Below are positions 1 through 11,874 of a DNA stretch of 64,000 bases, piece by piece. Each line of letters begins with the position of its first letter. Position 1 is the first letter of the stretch. A program made the translations under genes and the position numbers. The notes beneath the pieces were generated by a model, which saw only the letters and a program-made list of their open reading frames with translations, had not been told where the DNA came from and made no database searches. The stretch is from Harmonia axyridis. Lineage: Eukaryota; Arthropoda; Insecta; Coleoptera; Coccinellidae. The DNA lies in assembly GCF_914767665.1 (NCBI RefSeq), contig NC_059504.1, positions 28,932,001 through 28,996,000 of the forward strand, given 5' to 3'.

Positions 1-1220
1 AAATTATACGAACAAACTTTGAGGATACAAATGAACAACAAACATAAAAGTAAAAAAAGATTGTTACAAAATAAAATATAATTTTTTTTAGCGGTATCGA
101 CAACTATAATCATTAGCCATGCTTGTTTTAGATTATAAAACAGTAATGCAGCTAACCCAGACTAGTACAACAATAAGGAATATAATATACAAGCAATAAA
201 TAAATCCGACTAGTAAATAATGATATTTTCACCAAATAGTCAGATCTCTCTAAGAGTCTTAAAACCTTCTGCTCTGAATTCTCATATTCTATCAGTATCT
301 CCTTGAGAAAACCGCGCATATTCAGTTCTTCGTGAATACCATCGTAAAAAGTGCAATCTACGAGTATATGTTTCTCATTATGCTTTTTGCATCTTGGTTG
401 GTTTGTTCATTTCCCTCAGCATATACAACGAAGTGATGTTGCAGTGCCCTATTCTCAATCTTCTCAATCATCCTTTCTTCGTCCTACTGTTCTTGAGATC
501 TTAGTTTCATATCCTGAACTCTTGATCTCCTTCAATTTTGAATAGCTTCTATCTCACACTGTCTGCCCTTCTTGAACTCGTTGTTTTTGGAGGAAAGTTT
601 TAACATCATTGTAGTCTATCCTGATGCCTTCATCTTGTGACCTTGCTGTCGCCTGCTGTGCAGTTTGATCTCATTCCCCAATATTTCATTTTTTAGTGAA
701 TGAAATTTTTTTCTACTTTTCTAAAACATAATGAAAGAGAAAATAACATTAAATGAAATGGACCAGATGAACGTTGCCATACTGTTAGAAAATAAATAAA
801 CCGCAAAGAGGTATTCGAAAAAAGCCAAAACGCACTCTTACTCCCATTTCATTTAATCAACAGTCAATAACTCATCATAATCAAACGACTTACCTAATAT
901 AACCTACTTGATACTCTAAGTTTGAAACGTTGGCATTTTAATATATTATGATTTTTATTTCTTTTATTGGTTCGATTACAATGATGCGATAATATTAAAA
1001 TAACAGAAATGTGTATCCCAAATTTAATATAAAATAATATATCTTAAGGTATTAATTAATTCAAGTTCAACTATTTGAATTTTTTCTGTAATTTTATACA
1101 TACATAATATACAAAGAATTTCGCGAAATAATTTTTTTGACATTTGACACTAATACTAAAAATGGAACGATACACACCCAAAACGAAAATTGTAATTGAT
1201 AAAATGCACTACAAAAATGT
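1..1220. other. Intergenic, no gene recognised
   Basis: AT-rich sequence with stop codons in all frames. The 64-codon open frame at 351-545 has no recognisable domain. The tract may include old retrotransposon sequence, but I could not identify a motif. Confidence 0.5.
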
Positions 1221-1224
1221 TGAA

Positions 1225-1900
1225 AATTTTGAATCACAGTTTGCAAAACTAAAGCACTTTTGGGTCGTCTTGAATCACCTTCTCGGCCGGCAATAGTGAG
1301 ACCGCTGGAAAAATTTGAGCTGTTGGGACAGGTAAGTGACGTGAAGAATCGAAACCGTGTGCGTCTTTCAAGAACAACTGAGAATATTGCTACTGCAGCC
1401 CGTGGTGTTGACGAAAACACAGGTTTATCGATTCCTCGTCTATCATAGGAATTAAAGATATTTAATGGCCGAAATTGGAAGATATTGGTGCAGACCAGGT
1501 TTGTTTTCAACAAGACGGCACTTCGTGCTACACAATCACCGACGCAATAGCAATTTTGCAAGAGAATTTTCATGGTTTTGTTATTTCTCGAGGTGGCCTC
1601 TGAGATTTTGTGATATAACCCCTTAAGATCTTTTTCAAGGGTGCCAAGTGACAGAGAAGATCTCTTCAATTGATTAAAGACCTTGAAGATGAAATTTGTG
1701 AAGTTATCGAGGACATGGAGCCGCAAATGTGCGAATTGGTCATGGAACATTTCATGTAAAGGATATGGTGCTGCAATCATAGTCGTGGCAGCCATTTGGC
1801 TGATATTGTTTTTCATAACGGCCTCACACCTTCCTCTTTACATTGAAATGAAAATAAATATACATTGATTTCTCTCGAAATATACTCGTTTTTCTTTAGT
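1225..1900 (+). mobile_element. DD41D-type transposase relic, internally deleted (copy 1)
   Basis: A decayed fragment of a Tc1/mariner-superfamily (DDE_3-type) transposon. Reading across frames gives a piece of the N-terminal half (an ENIATAARGVDENTGLSIPR-like stretch). It then jumps straight to the second catalytic block, FQQDGTSCYT, followed by the region ending VISRGG. The tract around the third Asp is lost. The 3' part (1680-1810) matches the family C-terminus, also seen at 14,395-14,625, 51,835-51,950 and 56,724-56,890. The missing middle, between SIPR and FNGR, is also missing from the minus-strand copy at 56,724-57,365, so this deletion derivative was probably spread by transposition. 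Several stops and frameshifts make it non-coding. Confidence 0.75.
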
Positions 1901-2879
1901 ATCAGAATGCAATTCAAGGATTCCCTCAATGCTTATTCTGTGAAACACATTTCAAATTGCAGGAAATTGGCATTTGGTAAATCATGTAAAAGATACGAAT
2001 TAGAAATGTCAAGAAGTAGTATCCATTTTAATTACAATGTTGAATGGAGATCACAACATCCAGTCTTCTCAGAATACTCAGCAGATCTATTTCTTTCAAC
2101 CTGATCTTATCAACCCATTACAATAACGGTTTCTAGCAACCGGTTATCAGACTTTAATTATACATCACGACTACCTCCTCCAATGCTGCAGTAGTCTCAT
2201 ACACAAACATCATAATACCTAACTACGGAAAAGATAATTTTCTCTCCGCAACTGATAAGTTGTCCTGCTAATTTATGTATCATTGAATTATATTCGATAT
2301 TACCCAGTTATCTTGTTTAATTATAGCCATCTTCATTTACAAATCTATGGAAAAATTGCGTTTGTTGCAATAAAGTTCAAGAAACTCTAATCGCTGAAAA
2401 GGTCCACACGTGTAGATAATGACGCCTTGCCAAAATATGATATTTGATAAGGACGAATTTCAGTATTCATCGTTGGAGGTAGTGAGCTTGTTTGCATAAT
2501 AAGGAATTCAAATCAGTTCATGTAGCTTCGTTTGGAATTTTTGCACATTGATCATGCAGGAACACACACTAGGAATAAACCAATCAGCTCAACATGTACT
2601 TTAACTTGAAACTTACAATTGAAATTAATCACAATCAACATCGAAAGTTGATTGGATTCACAGGGTAACAGCTACTTTAGTTTTTTGAGCTGATTCTATA
2701 TCAATTTGATGTCCTGAATTCAAATAACGTATTCATTTATACCTACAAGATAAGAGAAATATAAGTTACATTATTTTAACTCAAATCCTCAAGAGTAGTA
2801 AACAAAAGTAGATATGAAATTTTTATCTTAGTTATACAAAATACAATATTACGTTGTACTTACAAACAAAAAAAAACAC
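1901..2879. other. Intergenic, nothing recognised
   Basis: AT-rich DNA with no coding frame of recognisable family, no tRNA-like boxes and no clear repeat structure that I can see. Confidence 0.5.
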
Positions 2880-3960
2880 TGAAGAAATCAAATAGTCACT
2901 CATCAACTCTTCGAAAGCTTCTTTTCCGCGGCATTCTTGAATGTTTTTCAAACAGTCCCTTTTTAAACTCCAGCAGTAATCTGTCATCATGTGCACGTCC
3001 CATCTTCCTTGGTAGCGGTTCTCCATTTTAACATCTTGGTGAAATCTTTCTTCTTTTTCCTCACTCAGTCACTCATGTCTCCTAAATTTTCTGGAAACGG
3101 TCTTAGTGGCTGAGGGAATAGTGCATTTTAATCAAATCCAGGGAGTTGAAACTATTAAGCATCTTGTTAACCATTTCAACATAGTTTTGAGCTTTATGTT
3201 TGCCTAGAGAATTTTCTACAACTGCAACAAATGATGTCCAAGCTTCTTGTTCAACTTGATTCATTGAATTCATGAAGGCAGGATCTTCAATTAATTGTCT
3301 TATTTGTGGGCCGTCAAATATCCCTGCTTTGAGTTTTTCAGTGCTCAACTGATGCATTTTACCCTTATATATGCAAAGCATGACCCATTCTTATCAAGAG
3401 CCTTTACAAATTGCTTCATTAAGCCCAACTGTATATGTAAAGGAGGAAGTATGATTTTTTCTCTTCCAACCAAAGCGTCGCTAATGTCATTCTTTTCCCC
3501 AACGTCCATGTTTTCTCTCTGAGGCCAATATTTTCTAACCCAGTGGTGTTTTTTGTCCCTAATATCCCAGAGACACAAGAATTATTTCGTGTAACCACTT
3601 TGCTGCACAAGAAGGAGGTTTACTATTCTTAAGTCTACACAAATCATGCATTGATGTTCGTGATGTTCTGCAAGACCAAAGCTATGGTTTTATATTCTTC
3701 TTTCAGTTTCGTTGAGTGAGCTAGTGGTATTGAAGGATACTTATTCTCATTATGTAGAAGGACACATTTTAAACTTCGCTTTGAACTGTCAATAAATAGG
3801 CGCCAATTATCTGGAATTTATTCAGAAAGTCCCATTACTTTTATGAGTCCCCTAATTTCGTAACAAAATACAAGATTGTCTTCTTGAGAAGACTATCAAT
3901 AGCAGATCTTTTTCTCCTATACGTTAATGGATAATTTTCCTTGTTCCAATAAATTTTTGG
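2880..3960 (-). pseudogene. Relic of an arthropod repeat-associated protein family of unknown function
   Basis: Read on the minus strand from about 3960 down to 2880, several frames line up into one protein-like order. First comes a segment around WRLFIDSSKRSLKCVLLHN (about 3790). Next is a WVRKYWPQRENMDVGEKN block (about 3510), then LGLMKQFVKALDKNGSCF (about 3400). These are followed by KLKAGIFDGPQIRQLIEDP (about 3310) and finally MENRYQGRWDVHMMTDYCW (about 3000). From memory this order matches a family that recurs many times in arthropod and some other invertebrate genomes, usually labelled uncharacterised and probably carried by a transposable element. Its biochemical function is not known to me. 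At least three frameshifts and in-frame stops show it is dead. Confidence 0.65.
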
Positions 3961-5463
3961 ACAAATAAGTATTGAAGGTAATTGTGCCAACGTATAATTT
4001 ATACAACTTTTTTCAGTGGGCTCCTGAAATTATTCTTGACAGAATGTAGTACATCGTCCATCAGAGATGGATAATGCGCAACTCAAAACAAAGCTGTGAT
4101 GATTCATTGGATAATATTAGGCCTGTATTAGATTCGTAGAGTAACAAGGAACTCAAAACCTGTAATTCAATATCATCATACCAAATCAATACTTCAATAA
4201 GCAATATAAGAATGTATAATTGAAAATTCTTTTATGCCCAGGAAGTTTGGTATTGATCAATCCTTCCCGATTTTATTCATATGATTGTAAATAAGTATTT
4301 TTCTCTGAAAGCCTCGTTATCAATTTTGGTTGTTACGTGTTTACAAAACAATCTTAGCATAAACTTGACCTGTCGAACTCAATACGAGTTTCAAACATCG
4401 TAACTCCACACTATTACCGTCCGAGTCACAGAAACAGATGTTAATCAAACTGATATAGATTCATTAATTCTATTATCCCAACCTTGAACTAACGGTTGCA
4501 AAAAACATTTTTCAATTTCAGAAGCATGACGACATGCATCAAGTCTAAAATGGAACTAGTGCTTGGTTGTCATCTTGTAAATTGGTAAAATTGGTTGAGT
4601 TATAGGCGGCGCTTTTGAGTTTTTGTCTCCAGCAATATGGAATGATTTCCGGAGCAAATAGGCAACTTTATTTGTGAAACTTTTGGATAGCCATATGAGT
4701 ATTACGTTCTTTTAGTCTATAATATAATCGAAGGAATATTTAATAGGTTTACAGGTCCACTTATAATATTGATGCTGTCATTGGCTGACGTTTCGCTTAA
4801 TTCATAAACTTCAGGGTAAAAACTGTGTGATTTTCTTGGTCAAACAAGACGCTACATCAAGACAAAAATGAACCTACAAAATTGTAGTGAATATATTTAA
4901 ACTTTATTCGGCAATTTGAGAGTCATCTATTTTGATTTAGTTAATTTTATTTCATTTTGTCAGTAGTATCGAAGACGAAATCAGTTTTGAATTCTTTATT
5001 ACAAATGGTACAGCGTAAAAGTGCATCGAAATGAAGAGAAAGTTACCTATTTAAGTTTCATTGTACATAAGATTCCAATTAGACAGTTCAAAGTTGATCA
5101 AAAGTGACCGTCTTCAACTATTTTCCCCTGGTGTTGCTTACCATAAATTCTTGCATCGAAAGGGTTACATATGTGAAAAAAACTTGGATTTTTCACTATG
5201 GTAATAACACTACGAATGAGTTTTTGACCGAACACTCAACTATCGTATTTTATATATCTTCGCCCTTCGGTATACTGCTTCATAAACTAAGATTACCTCA
5301 TCTCTAAAGGGAAGTAGCAAACATAAGAGGGCACTTCTTCAACTTGCGACTATCATTTCGAAAAATACATCCAAGGCTGTAGCTGGAAAAAAATTCGGAG
5401 GGGGGTTCGGTTTGATAGAATAGTCGAAAGATATCAAATTGTTTGAAAACCATGACAGAAATA
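3961..5463. other. Intergenic, no gene recognised
   Basis: AT-rich DNA without a supportable gene. At 4789-4818 the minus strand has a CTGAAG...GCGAAACGTCAG arrangement that resembles a much-decayed hammerhead-type motif (see findings). Otherwise I see nothing. Confidence 0.45.
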
Positions 5464-5465
5464 TA

Positions 5466-5740
5466 CAGGGTGGCCATTTGAAAACGAAACAGACGAGATT
5501 ACAGACGAAATAAAGTTTTTCGATAGAAATGCTCGGACAGGTCGATTTCTGTTTCGAGGGGGACAACTTAAGATGTAGGTTACGGACGCATAGCGCTTCA
5601 ACCCTTGCTGCTACAACCCCCACCCCCAATTTTTGAATAGGGAAGATGGGGTGAGTGATACCTCAATTTAAAGGTATTTTTATACTGATTTCAGCACAGT
5701 AATTGTTTTTTCATTTTATGCATTAGTTCTCGAAATATTC
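5466..5740 (+). repeat. Left terminal inverted repeat of the DD41D element
   Basis: Begins CAGGGTGGCC right after a TA. It is nearly identical to the reverse complement of 7660-7934, with matching stretches including the GAAATCGACCTGTCCGAGCA block. It ends about 5740, where the two arms diverge. Confidence 0.9.
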
Positions 5741-6004
5741 ATGCGTTAGTTAATTTTATCACTTAAATTAATTGATATTTCGTGCTCCCGAAACACCAAA
5801 ATTTCCGCACTTGTATCTGGAATTGCAAAACATCTACCACTGGACAAATGAAGTACGTGTTAATGCTACTAGGGCCAGATGTTCGACTAGCTGTTTTATT
5901 CACTGAAATCATTCTCCAACTGTACGGTATCAGAACGATTTGAAGTATTGATCTAAGAAATAAGACTTTTCAAAGTAAAGTAAATAAGTTATCAAAAACT
6001 CACA

Positions 6005-7101
6005 TCAATTAATTAAATATTCAAATTGTTCACCATTAGCTTCCATACAATGAAATAAGTTTTGTTCGAAACGATGGCGCACATTTTGCAGCATTTCTGG
6101 AGTGATTTGACTACATTCGTTCACTATACGTCTTCTTAAATCCTCTATGGAATCGGGCTGTGTAGAGTAAATTTTACTCTTCAAGTGGCCCCAAAGAAAA
6201 AATCTAGTGGTGACAGATCTGGCGATCTGGCTGGCCATTCAGTGGGACCCCTTCTTCCAATCCACCGATTCGGAAATCTTTGATCCAGATTTTCTCGAAC
6301 TGGTAAGGCGTAGTGTGGGGGAGCTCCATCCTGCTGAAACACAATCTGATCTTCCACATAATTTCCAGCATTGTTTTCAATAATTTCCGTCAAAATTGGA
6401 TCAATGTGATTTTCCAAACACATATCTCCAGTAAGATTACCAGGTAAAAAGAACGGGCCGACAATGTTGTCACCAAATATTCCAGCCCAAACATTGAGTT
6501 TTTTTGGTTGTTGAGTATAAACTTCGTGGAACAATCTCGGATTAGCATCGGCCCAATAACGACAATTGTGTCGATTTACTTTGCCGTTTAGAAAGAACGA
6601 ACACTCATCGGAGAAACAAACATTGTACAGATAATTGGGATTAGCAGTTACTCGTTCACTCATTGTATCACAAAATTCAACACGACGGTCAAAAACATCT
6701 TCGTTTAGTGCGTGTGAAAGATGGATTTTGTAAGGATGGAATTTATGATGCTTCAAAATATTTGCAATTCGAGTTCGTGTAAAACCAGATTCATGTGCTA
6801 GCTGCCTCGTACTCGTCATTGGATTCAGAGCAATCTGTCCAAGAACAGCTACTTCAGCTGCTCCATTTCTTTCCATGTTTCGTTTTTTATTAGCCACGGA
6901 CCCGGTTTCTTGAAACTTTGACACTAATTCCAAAACATACTTCCTATTAACATGTTTATCTAAATGTCGTTGATTGAAGAATTCTAATTCTCTTATTCTG
7001 GCGGTTCTATTCGCACATTGATTGTTTGCAAAAAAAAGTGAAATTATTTCCACCCGCTCTGCAATTGAATAAACCATGTCGAACAATGAATTAGAACACA
7101 T
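6005..7101 (-). pseudogene. DD41D transposase, one frameshift
   Basis: The transposase would cut and paste the element through its terminal repeats in the nucleus. The N-terminus (from Met at 7101 or more likely 7077, MVYSIAERVEIISLF) is a helix-turn-helix of the DUF4817 kind, including the GSVANKKR motif. The catalytic domain shows CFSDECSFF with the first Asp, VFQQDGAPPH with the second, and WPARSPDLSPLDFF with the third. Counting gives 41 residues between the second and third Asp, which defines the DD41D (rosa/Visitor-like) group. The frame 7101-6181 ends early just after SPLDFF. The next frame, from about 6200, resumes with FFLWGHLKSKIY and runs to the stop at 6005. One missing base in the T/G-rich run near 6190-6200 explains the break. 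Without it the protein is about 357 residues, normal for the family. Confidence 0.9.
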
Positions 7102-7659
7102 ACAAGTCTCGATGCAAAACTAAGAATAATTCACATGTCAAAGAACCAGTAAGCCAACTTAATGATCTGTTCGTAATAAATAAAAAATCATCGATTCTCA
7201 TTTTGTTGAAAAAGATATGAATTCAATAATTAACAAAATGAAAACATATTGAAGCCAACTGAGAAAACACTTCATAATTAAGTCGGAAATCGTTTCACGA
7301 ATTGGGACTGGAATATTTCTGTGGCATCATTAATGATTTGATTTTCTTACCTGGTAATCTGATTAGAGATATGTACGTATTTGGACTTTTTGGAGATTTC
7401 TATCGATCCAGTGTTACCGCATGTTATTGGAAATACTGCAAATTTATATCGATGATAATTTAGATTGAGTTTCAGCAAGATTGAGCTCCTTCGCAATACG
7501 CTTTGTTTGTTCGACATCTTGATTAAAGATTTCTATGTCAGTGGATTGGAGGAAGGAAGCCACAGTCATGGTTGTTTTGAAGCTCAAAATGTCGATTTTT
7601 CACAAAAAAACACTACAAGTGCCATGAAAACACCACTTCATTTTCAAATACTTAGTTAA

Positions 7660-7934
7660 GAATATTTCGAGAACTAATGCATAAAATGAAAAAACAATTA
7701 CTGTGCTGAAATCAGTATAAAAATACCTTTCAAATGATGTATCACTCACCCCATCTTCCCTATTCAAAATTTGGGGGTGAGGGTTGTAGTAGCAAGGGTT
7801 GAAGCGCTATGCGTCCGTAACCTACATCTTAAGTTGTCCCCCTCGAAACAGAAATCGACCTGTCCGAGCATTTCTATCGAAAAACTTTATTTCGTCTGTA
7901 ATCTCGCCTGTTTCGTTTTCAAATGGCCACCCTG
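7660..7934 (-). repeat. Right terminal inverted repeat of the DD41D element
   Basis: Reverse complement of 5466-5740 over about 275 bp. It ends GGCCACCCTG followed by TA. Differences from the left arm are scattered single bases. Confidence 0.9.
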
Positions 7935-7936
7935 TA

Positions 7937-9295
7937 TACCTTATTACCAACTCGGTGTCGATGTCCATTCTGCGATGAAATGACATTAAAACCGTTTGAT
8001 CTTTCCTGGCTTCTAGATTTTCTTAAATAAATTTTGAGATGTTCTAGAGAAGAAGTCCTTTCAGGGGTACATGTGGTAAGAGGCAGTGTGTCCAAAATGT
8101 TCATTAGTTTGTGGATGTTTGAAATTATAGGAGCTTTAATAACACATGTTGGTCGATCTATTCAGACATTTCAGCCGTCTTATGTCTTCCCCCACTCCCC
8201 ACTACATCAAAATATTACATATATTTTTTTATTTCTGGGGTAATCAATATTCAATCACACTTGATGCCCCTCTGGTTACGGCCTTGTTATCGTCGATAAT
8301 AGATTTGGATAAATAAGTTATTTTCCGTTATTTTTTAATATCACTTAAATTGGATTGGTTGATTGGAAACAGAATGACAAAAACTATTAATCTTTTGGGA
8401 CACGTTTTATTGCGGTATTCAGAAAATTCATTTCTTAAATTTGTAATGTCACTAGACAGGAAACATTCCAAAGTACATAGGTTGAATAACACGGACAGTA
8501 CTTCATCTAGATCATGACTTCTTAAGTATCTTCAAACAATAGACTTACGTAATGATCATAATTGTTAATATAATCAGTCGATTCTTTATTGTTTTTAACT
8601 ATTGCAAGTTATAACATAAAAAAATAATTGCAGAATCCACAATTAGTAAGAATTATGTTTGAATCATGAACTGATTAAGATTTGCATTATTTCACCTATT
8701 TTTTACCTACATTGTCACATACCTAGCTTATATGATGGCCTAGGTCCTAGACTAAATAATGTATATTTTTCAATACTAACTGACATTTAGAAAAAAAATT
8801 ATAACTCGTTCCCAGCATTGGACGTTAAACAATGATAAATATCATTTCTTTTTCTCACTAACAAAAAAATAGAAGAAATAGATACTAGACAACCATTCAT
8901 ACACAATCATGAATGACTGTAAGCATGCATGCTATCGATCCGAGATCAATATCTAGAATTTTCGAATCTTCATTGTTTGAATAGTTTTTAATTCGAAGTT
9001 TGAAAAAATCTTGGTGTACCGAAGGTGGTGCGCCATTGTGCTCACTTTTGGGATGGAAAAAAATTTCTGATTTCAAAATGTCGACATATTCTCGTAACAA
9101 TCTGAAATTCTACAGTTTTCATCCGATTCTGATGAAATTTGGTATGAGTATTTAGTTCGGGCTGTAGATGATCCCATAGGAATTTTAGCTTTCGCAGAAA
9201 AGCGCATGCGAAAATCATTGAATTCCGTGTTCTACTAGGACGGTGTTAATGAAAATCGGAACGGATATTTGGATCTGGTAATAATTGGTTAAAAA
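7937..9295. other. Intergenic, nothing recognised
   Basis: AT-rich DNA with no recognisable coding domain. A few short open frames (for example 8034-8243) lack any domain signature. Confidence 0.45.
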
Positions 9296-9299
9296 AAAA

Positions 9300-9830
9300 T
9301 TTAAGCTTATTTGGTAATCCCGCTTGTGCGTAATTTCTGGCATTTTTCTGGCAAAATTCGATTTTATTATTCAACATAGTTGCCTTCGAGGGCAATACAG
9401 CGATTATAGCGATCATCCAACTTTTCAATACCATTGTTGTATTACGATTTGTCTTTCGCTTCGAAATAGGTCTCAGTTTTGGCGATTACTTCTTCATTGG
9501 CGCTAAATTTCTTCCCAGCGAGCATTCTTTTAAGGTCTGAGAACAGGAAAAAGGTGCTGGGGACCAGATCTGGCGAATACGGTGGATGTAGAAGCAATTC
9601 GAAGCCCAATTCATGCAATTTTGCCCTTGTTTTCATTGATTTTTGAGACGGCGCATTGTCTTGATAAAACAGCACCTTTTTTTCTTCAAATAAGACCGTT
9701 TATTATCGATTTCGATCTAATAACGCTATATAATAATCGCTGTTGATGGTCTGACCCTTTTGGAGGTAATCAATGAATATTATTCCTTTCGCATCCCAGA
9801 ATACTGATTCCATAACCTTGCCACATCAAT
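9300..9830 (-). mobile_element. Mariner transposase C-terminal relic
   Basis: On the minus strand from about 9830, the DNA reads as the second half of a mariner transposase: KVMESVFWDAKGIIFIDY, then INSDYYIALLDR, then YQDNAPSQKSMKT with the second catalytic Asp. HPPYSPDLVPSTFFLFSDL and LAGKKFSANEEVI follow, and the protein ends NGIEKLDDRYNRC...GNYVE at a stop near 9372. The third catalytic Asp of a DD34D mariner, normally in the SPSD position, is replaced (PST). There are also stops and shifts near 9690 and 9435. The N-terminal half and left inverted repeat are missing, so this is a truncated dead copy. Confidence 0.85.
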
Positions 9831-9839
9831 TGGCAGAGA

Positions 9840-10925
9840 TTTTTTTTCAGATTCTAATAATAATTATGTAGCTTGATAGTGAAGTTTTGTTCAAAAATAT
9901 TCATATTCATTTTTGGCCAACCAATTTTCGAGGAAATTCAATAGCAACGTGATCTACACGTGTAATGAAATTATACAATTTTTGATTATTCACGCATCTT
10001 TTTTTAATGAAATAAACTATATACAGTATATGGGAGATTTCACGCTCAAGGACCATTGACGGCATGTGCTCAAATAAATTATTTTAATTCTTTGGTCGTT
10101 ATTGGGGAATATTACAAAAAAAAATACTCATTGTCCTTCACTTCAACATTGAAATGAATATCTTTCGTAGATATATTAAATCTTAATAACGTAGGTGTTT
10201 TTGTTCCCAACTCCCAATAGAATATTCCATTATTTGAAAACTTTCAGGCCATAAAAAATGTGTATTCACTATTCAGTATCATCGCTTCAATAATTTGCAT
10301 TTATATTGAATAATTTTTTCATTTAACACTTTGATTTTCAAGATATGTGTACAGATTACTGAATAGCCTCTGAATAACGCAGGGAAATATTAAGGTGGTA
10401 ACCTTAAAATAATTCGAAAATTTAAAAAATATGACAATAGTTTTTTGCCTATTATAATAAAAAAATTAGACCTACAAGGATGATACCTTTTTTTCCAGAT
10501 CTATTATTTTATTGGAGATTTCGAGAAAAACAACAGCGGTGGTTAAATATAAGAATAGTCCGAAAGAATTATCCAACTCTCTGTTTTCCACTTGACTCTA
10601 TCTAAATCAAAATTCATGTTGACCTATTAAATATGTTTAGGCCTTTAGTTAGCTCTTGGAATTGGTCTAGTTGTATGGACTCCAAGGTAACCAGATCTCA
10701 ATTCATTTGATTACTGAGGATAACACTCTTCATTCTGGTGCGAATTGGTTTTAGAATTTCATGGCCGCAAAAGATGTAAAGATGGTCAATTTAATTCGGT
10801 GAATGATCTATACATTCCTCAGTGAAAAGTTTATAAAAACTGCAAAGTAGTTGATAGTAGTAACTTCACAGTTGATCAGATTTATGAATATATCATGAAT
10901 TGGTTAAGGAGATACTTCTACAAGT
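9840..10925. other. Intergenic, nothing recognised
   Basis: AT-rich, with no coding signal or structured repeat that I can support. Confidence 0.45.
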
Positions 10926-10929
10926 GTTT

Positions 10930-11780
10930 TGTCAAAAGGATTTTTTGCGTTGGCTAGCGATAGCGGGGCTTTCGGTCACCAGGTGATCCGGAGTTTTTTT
11001 CTCCTCGCCACATAATTTGTACTCATCGTCTTCTGGTAGACTCATTCTCATGAAGTGCTCTCTGAGACGGGAATGCGCTGTAAGAAATCCAGTTAGGAGG
11101 TGTAGCATATTTTGGCCAGATCCAGTTACCTAATCGTAGATCTTGCAGTATCAAAGTAACTTCTTGGAATGATCCAACCTAGAAAGATTCCTTCAGAATG
11201 TTTTCCTTTCGAATTTTTATTTGTCCTTTATTTTTCTTATAGATAGATTTATCTATATCACTAATAGTTTTGGGTCAATGAAAGGAATTTGTTCCCTTTT
11301 TCTGGGAAGTGTGTTGGCTTCTTCGTTTCTGTTAATTCCTGAGATACCGGGAATTCAGATTAAACAGACCTTCTTATTCATTGACTTTCCTTCGGCACTT
11401 CAATATCGTATCAGAATTGACGATAGGTGAGCTGAATGACTAAATGACAGTTTGACTGTCAGAATGTATCATTATATCGAATTTCTTACGGAATTCATTT
11501 ACTTTTTTCGATTTTAAGTATCTTAGACTGAAAGATACTTGGATAGTAGCTTTATGAGCACTTGGTGATAGCCCTGAATAGTCCAGCGCCAGTCGCAGTC
11601 GTGGTTTTAGAACTATCTGTGGATATGTTTAACTTAAATCCTTCATTGAAATTTCATGAATAATCCTATGGTGAATTTTGTCTACCAAGAATTCCTTAGG
11701 TCAGATACAAGGGCTTCTATTTTATACTGAGAATGGGCAACACTGATATTGCCAGGTGAAATCTGATATTGACATCGTAG
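10930..11780 (-). mobile_element. Non-LTR retrotransposon relic, RNase H domain
   Basis: The minus strand from about 11,660 reads NIYTDSSKTTTATGAGLFRA, the first RNase H Asp block, followed by YPSIFQSKI. After a gap, at about 11,400-11,290, comes IPGISGINRNEEANTLPRK, equivalent to the usual PGHSGIxGNExAD block. Finally 11,110-10,930 gives MLHLLTGFLTAHSRLREHF, then LCGEEKKTPDHLV, the zinc-knuckle-like tail common at the end of I/Jockey/R1-group polymerases. The order and strand agree, so this is one decayed copy. Stops and shifts separate the blocks. No reverse transcriptase is recognisable upstream, so the copy is truncated or deleted. Confidence 0.75.
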
Positions 11781-11874
11781 AAATTGACATTTTTGTGTTA
11801 TAAATATCTACCCATAACGTTTTGTCGTACGAGTACAATTTTTGTTGTTTTAGTAAATTGAAAATTTAATCTCT

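Larger units (their letters stand above)
5466..7934 (-). mobile_element. Near-complete DD41D Tc1/mariner-superfamily transposon
   Basis: A 2469-bp element bounded by TA dinucleotides at 5464-5465 and 7935-7936, the target duplication expected for the IS630-Tc1-mariner superfamily. Both ends begin CAGGGTGGCCATTTGAAAA (the right end as its reverse complement). The terminal inverted repeats continue for about 275 bp with few mismatches. The single transposase gene lies on the minus strand in the middle. The strong match between the repeats and the near-open reading frame suggest insertion more recent than the other DDE relics here. One base missing from a homopolymer run near 6196 breaks the reading frame, so this copy is probably not autonomous unless the shift is an assembly error. 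Confidence 0.9.
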
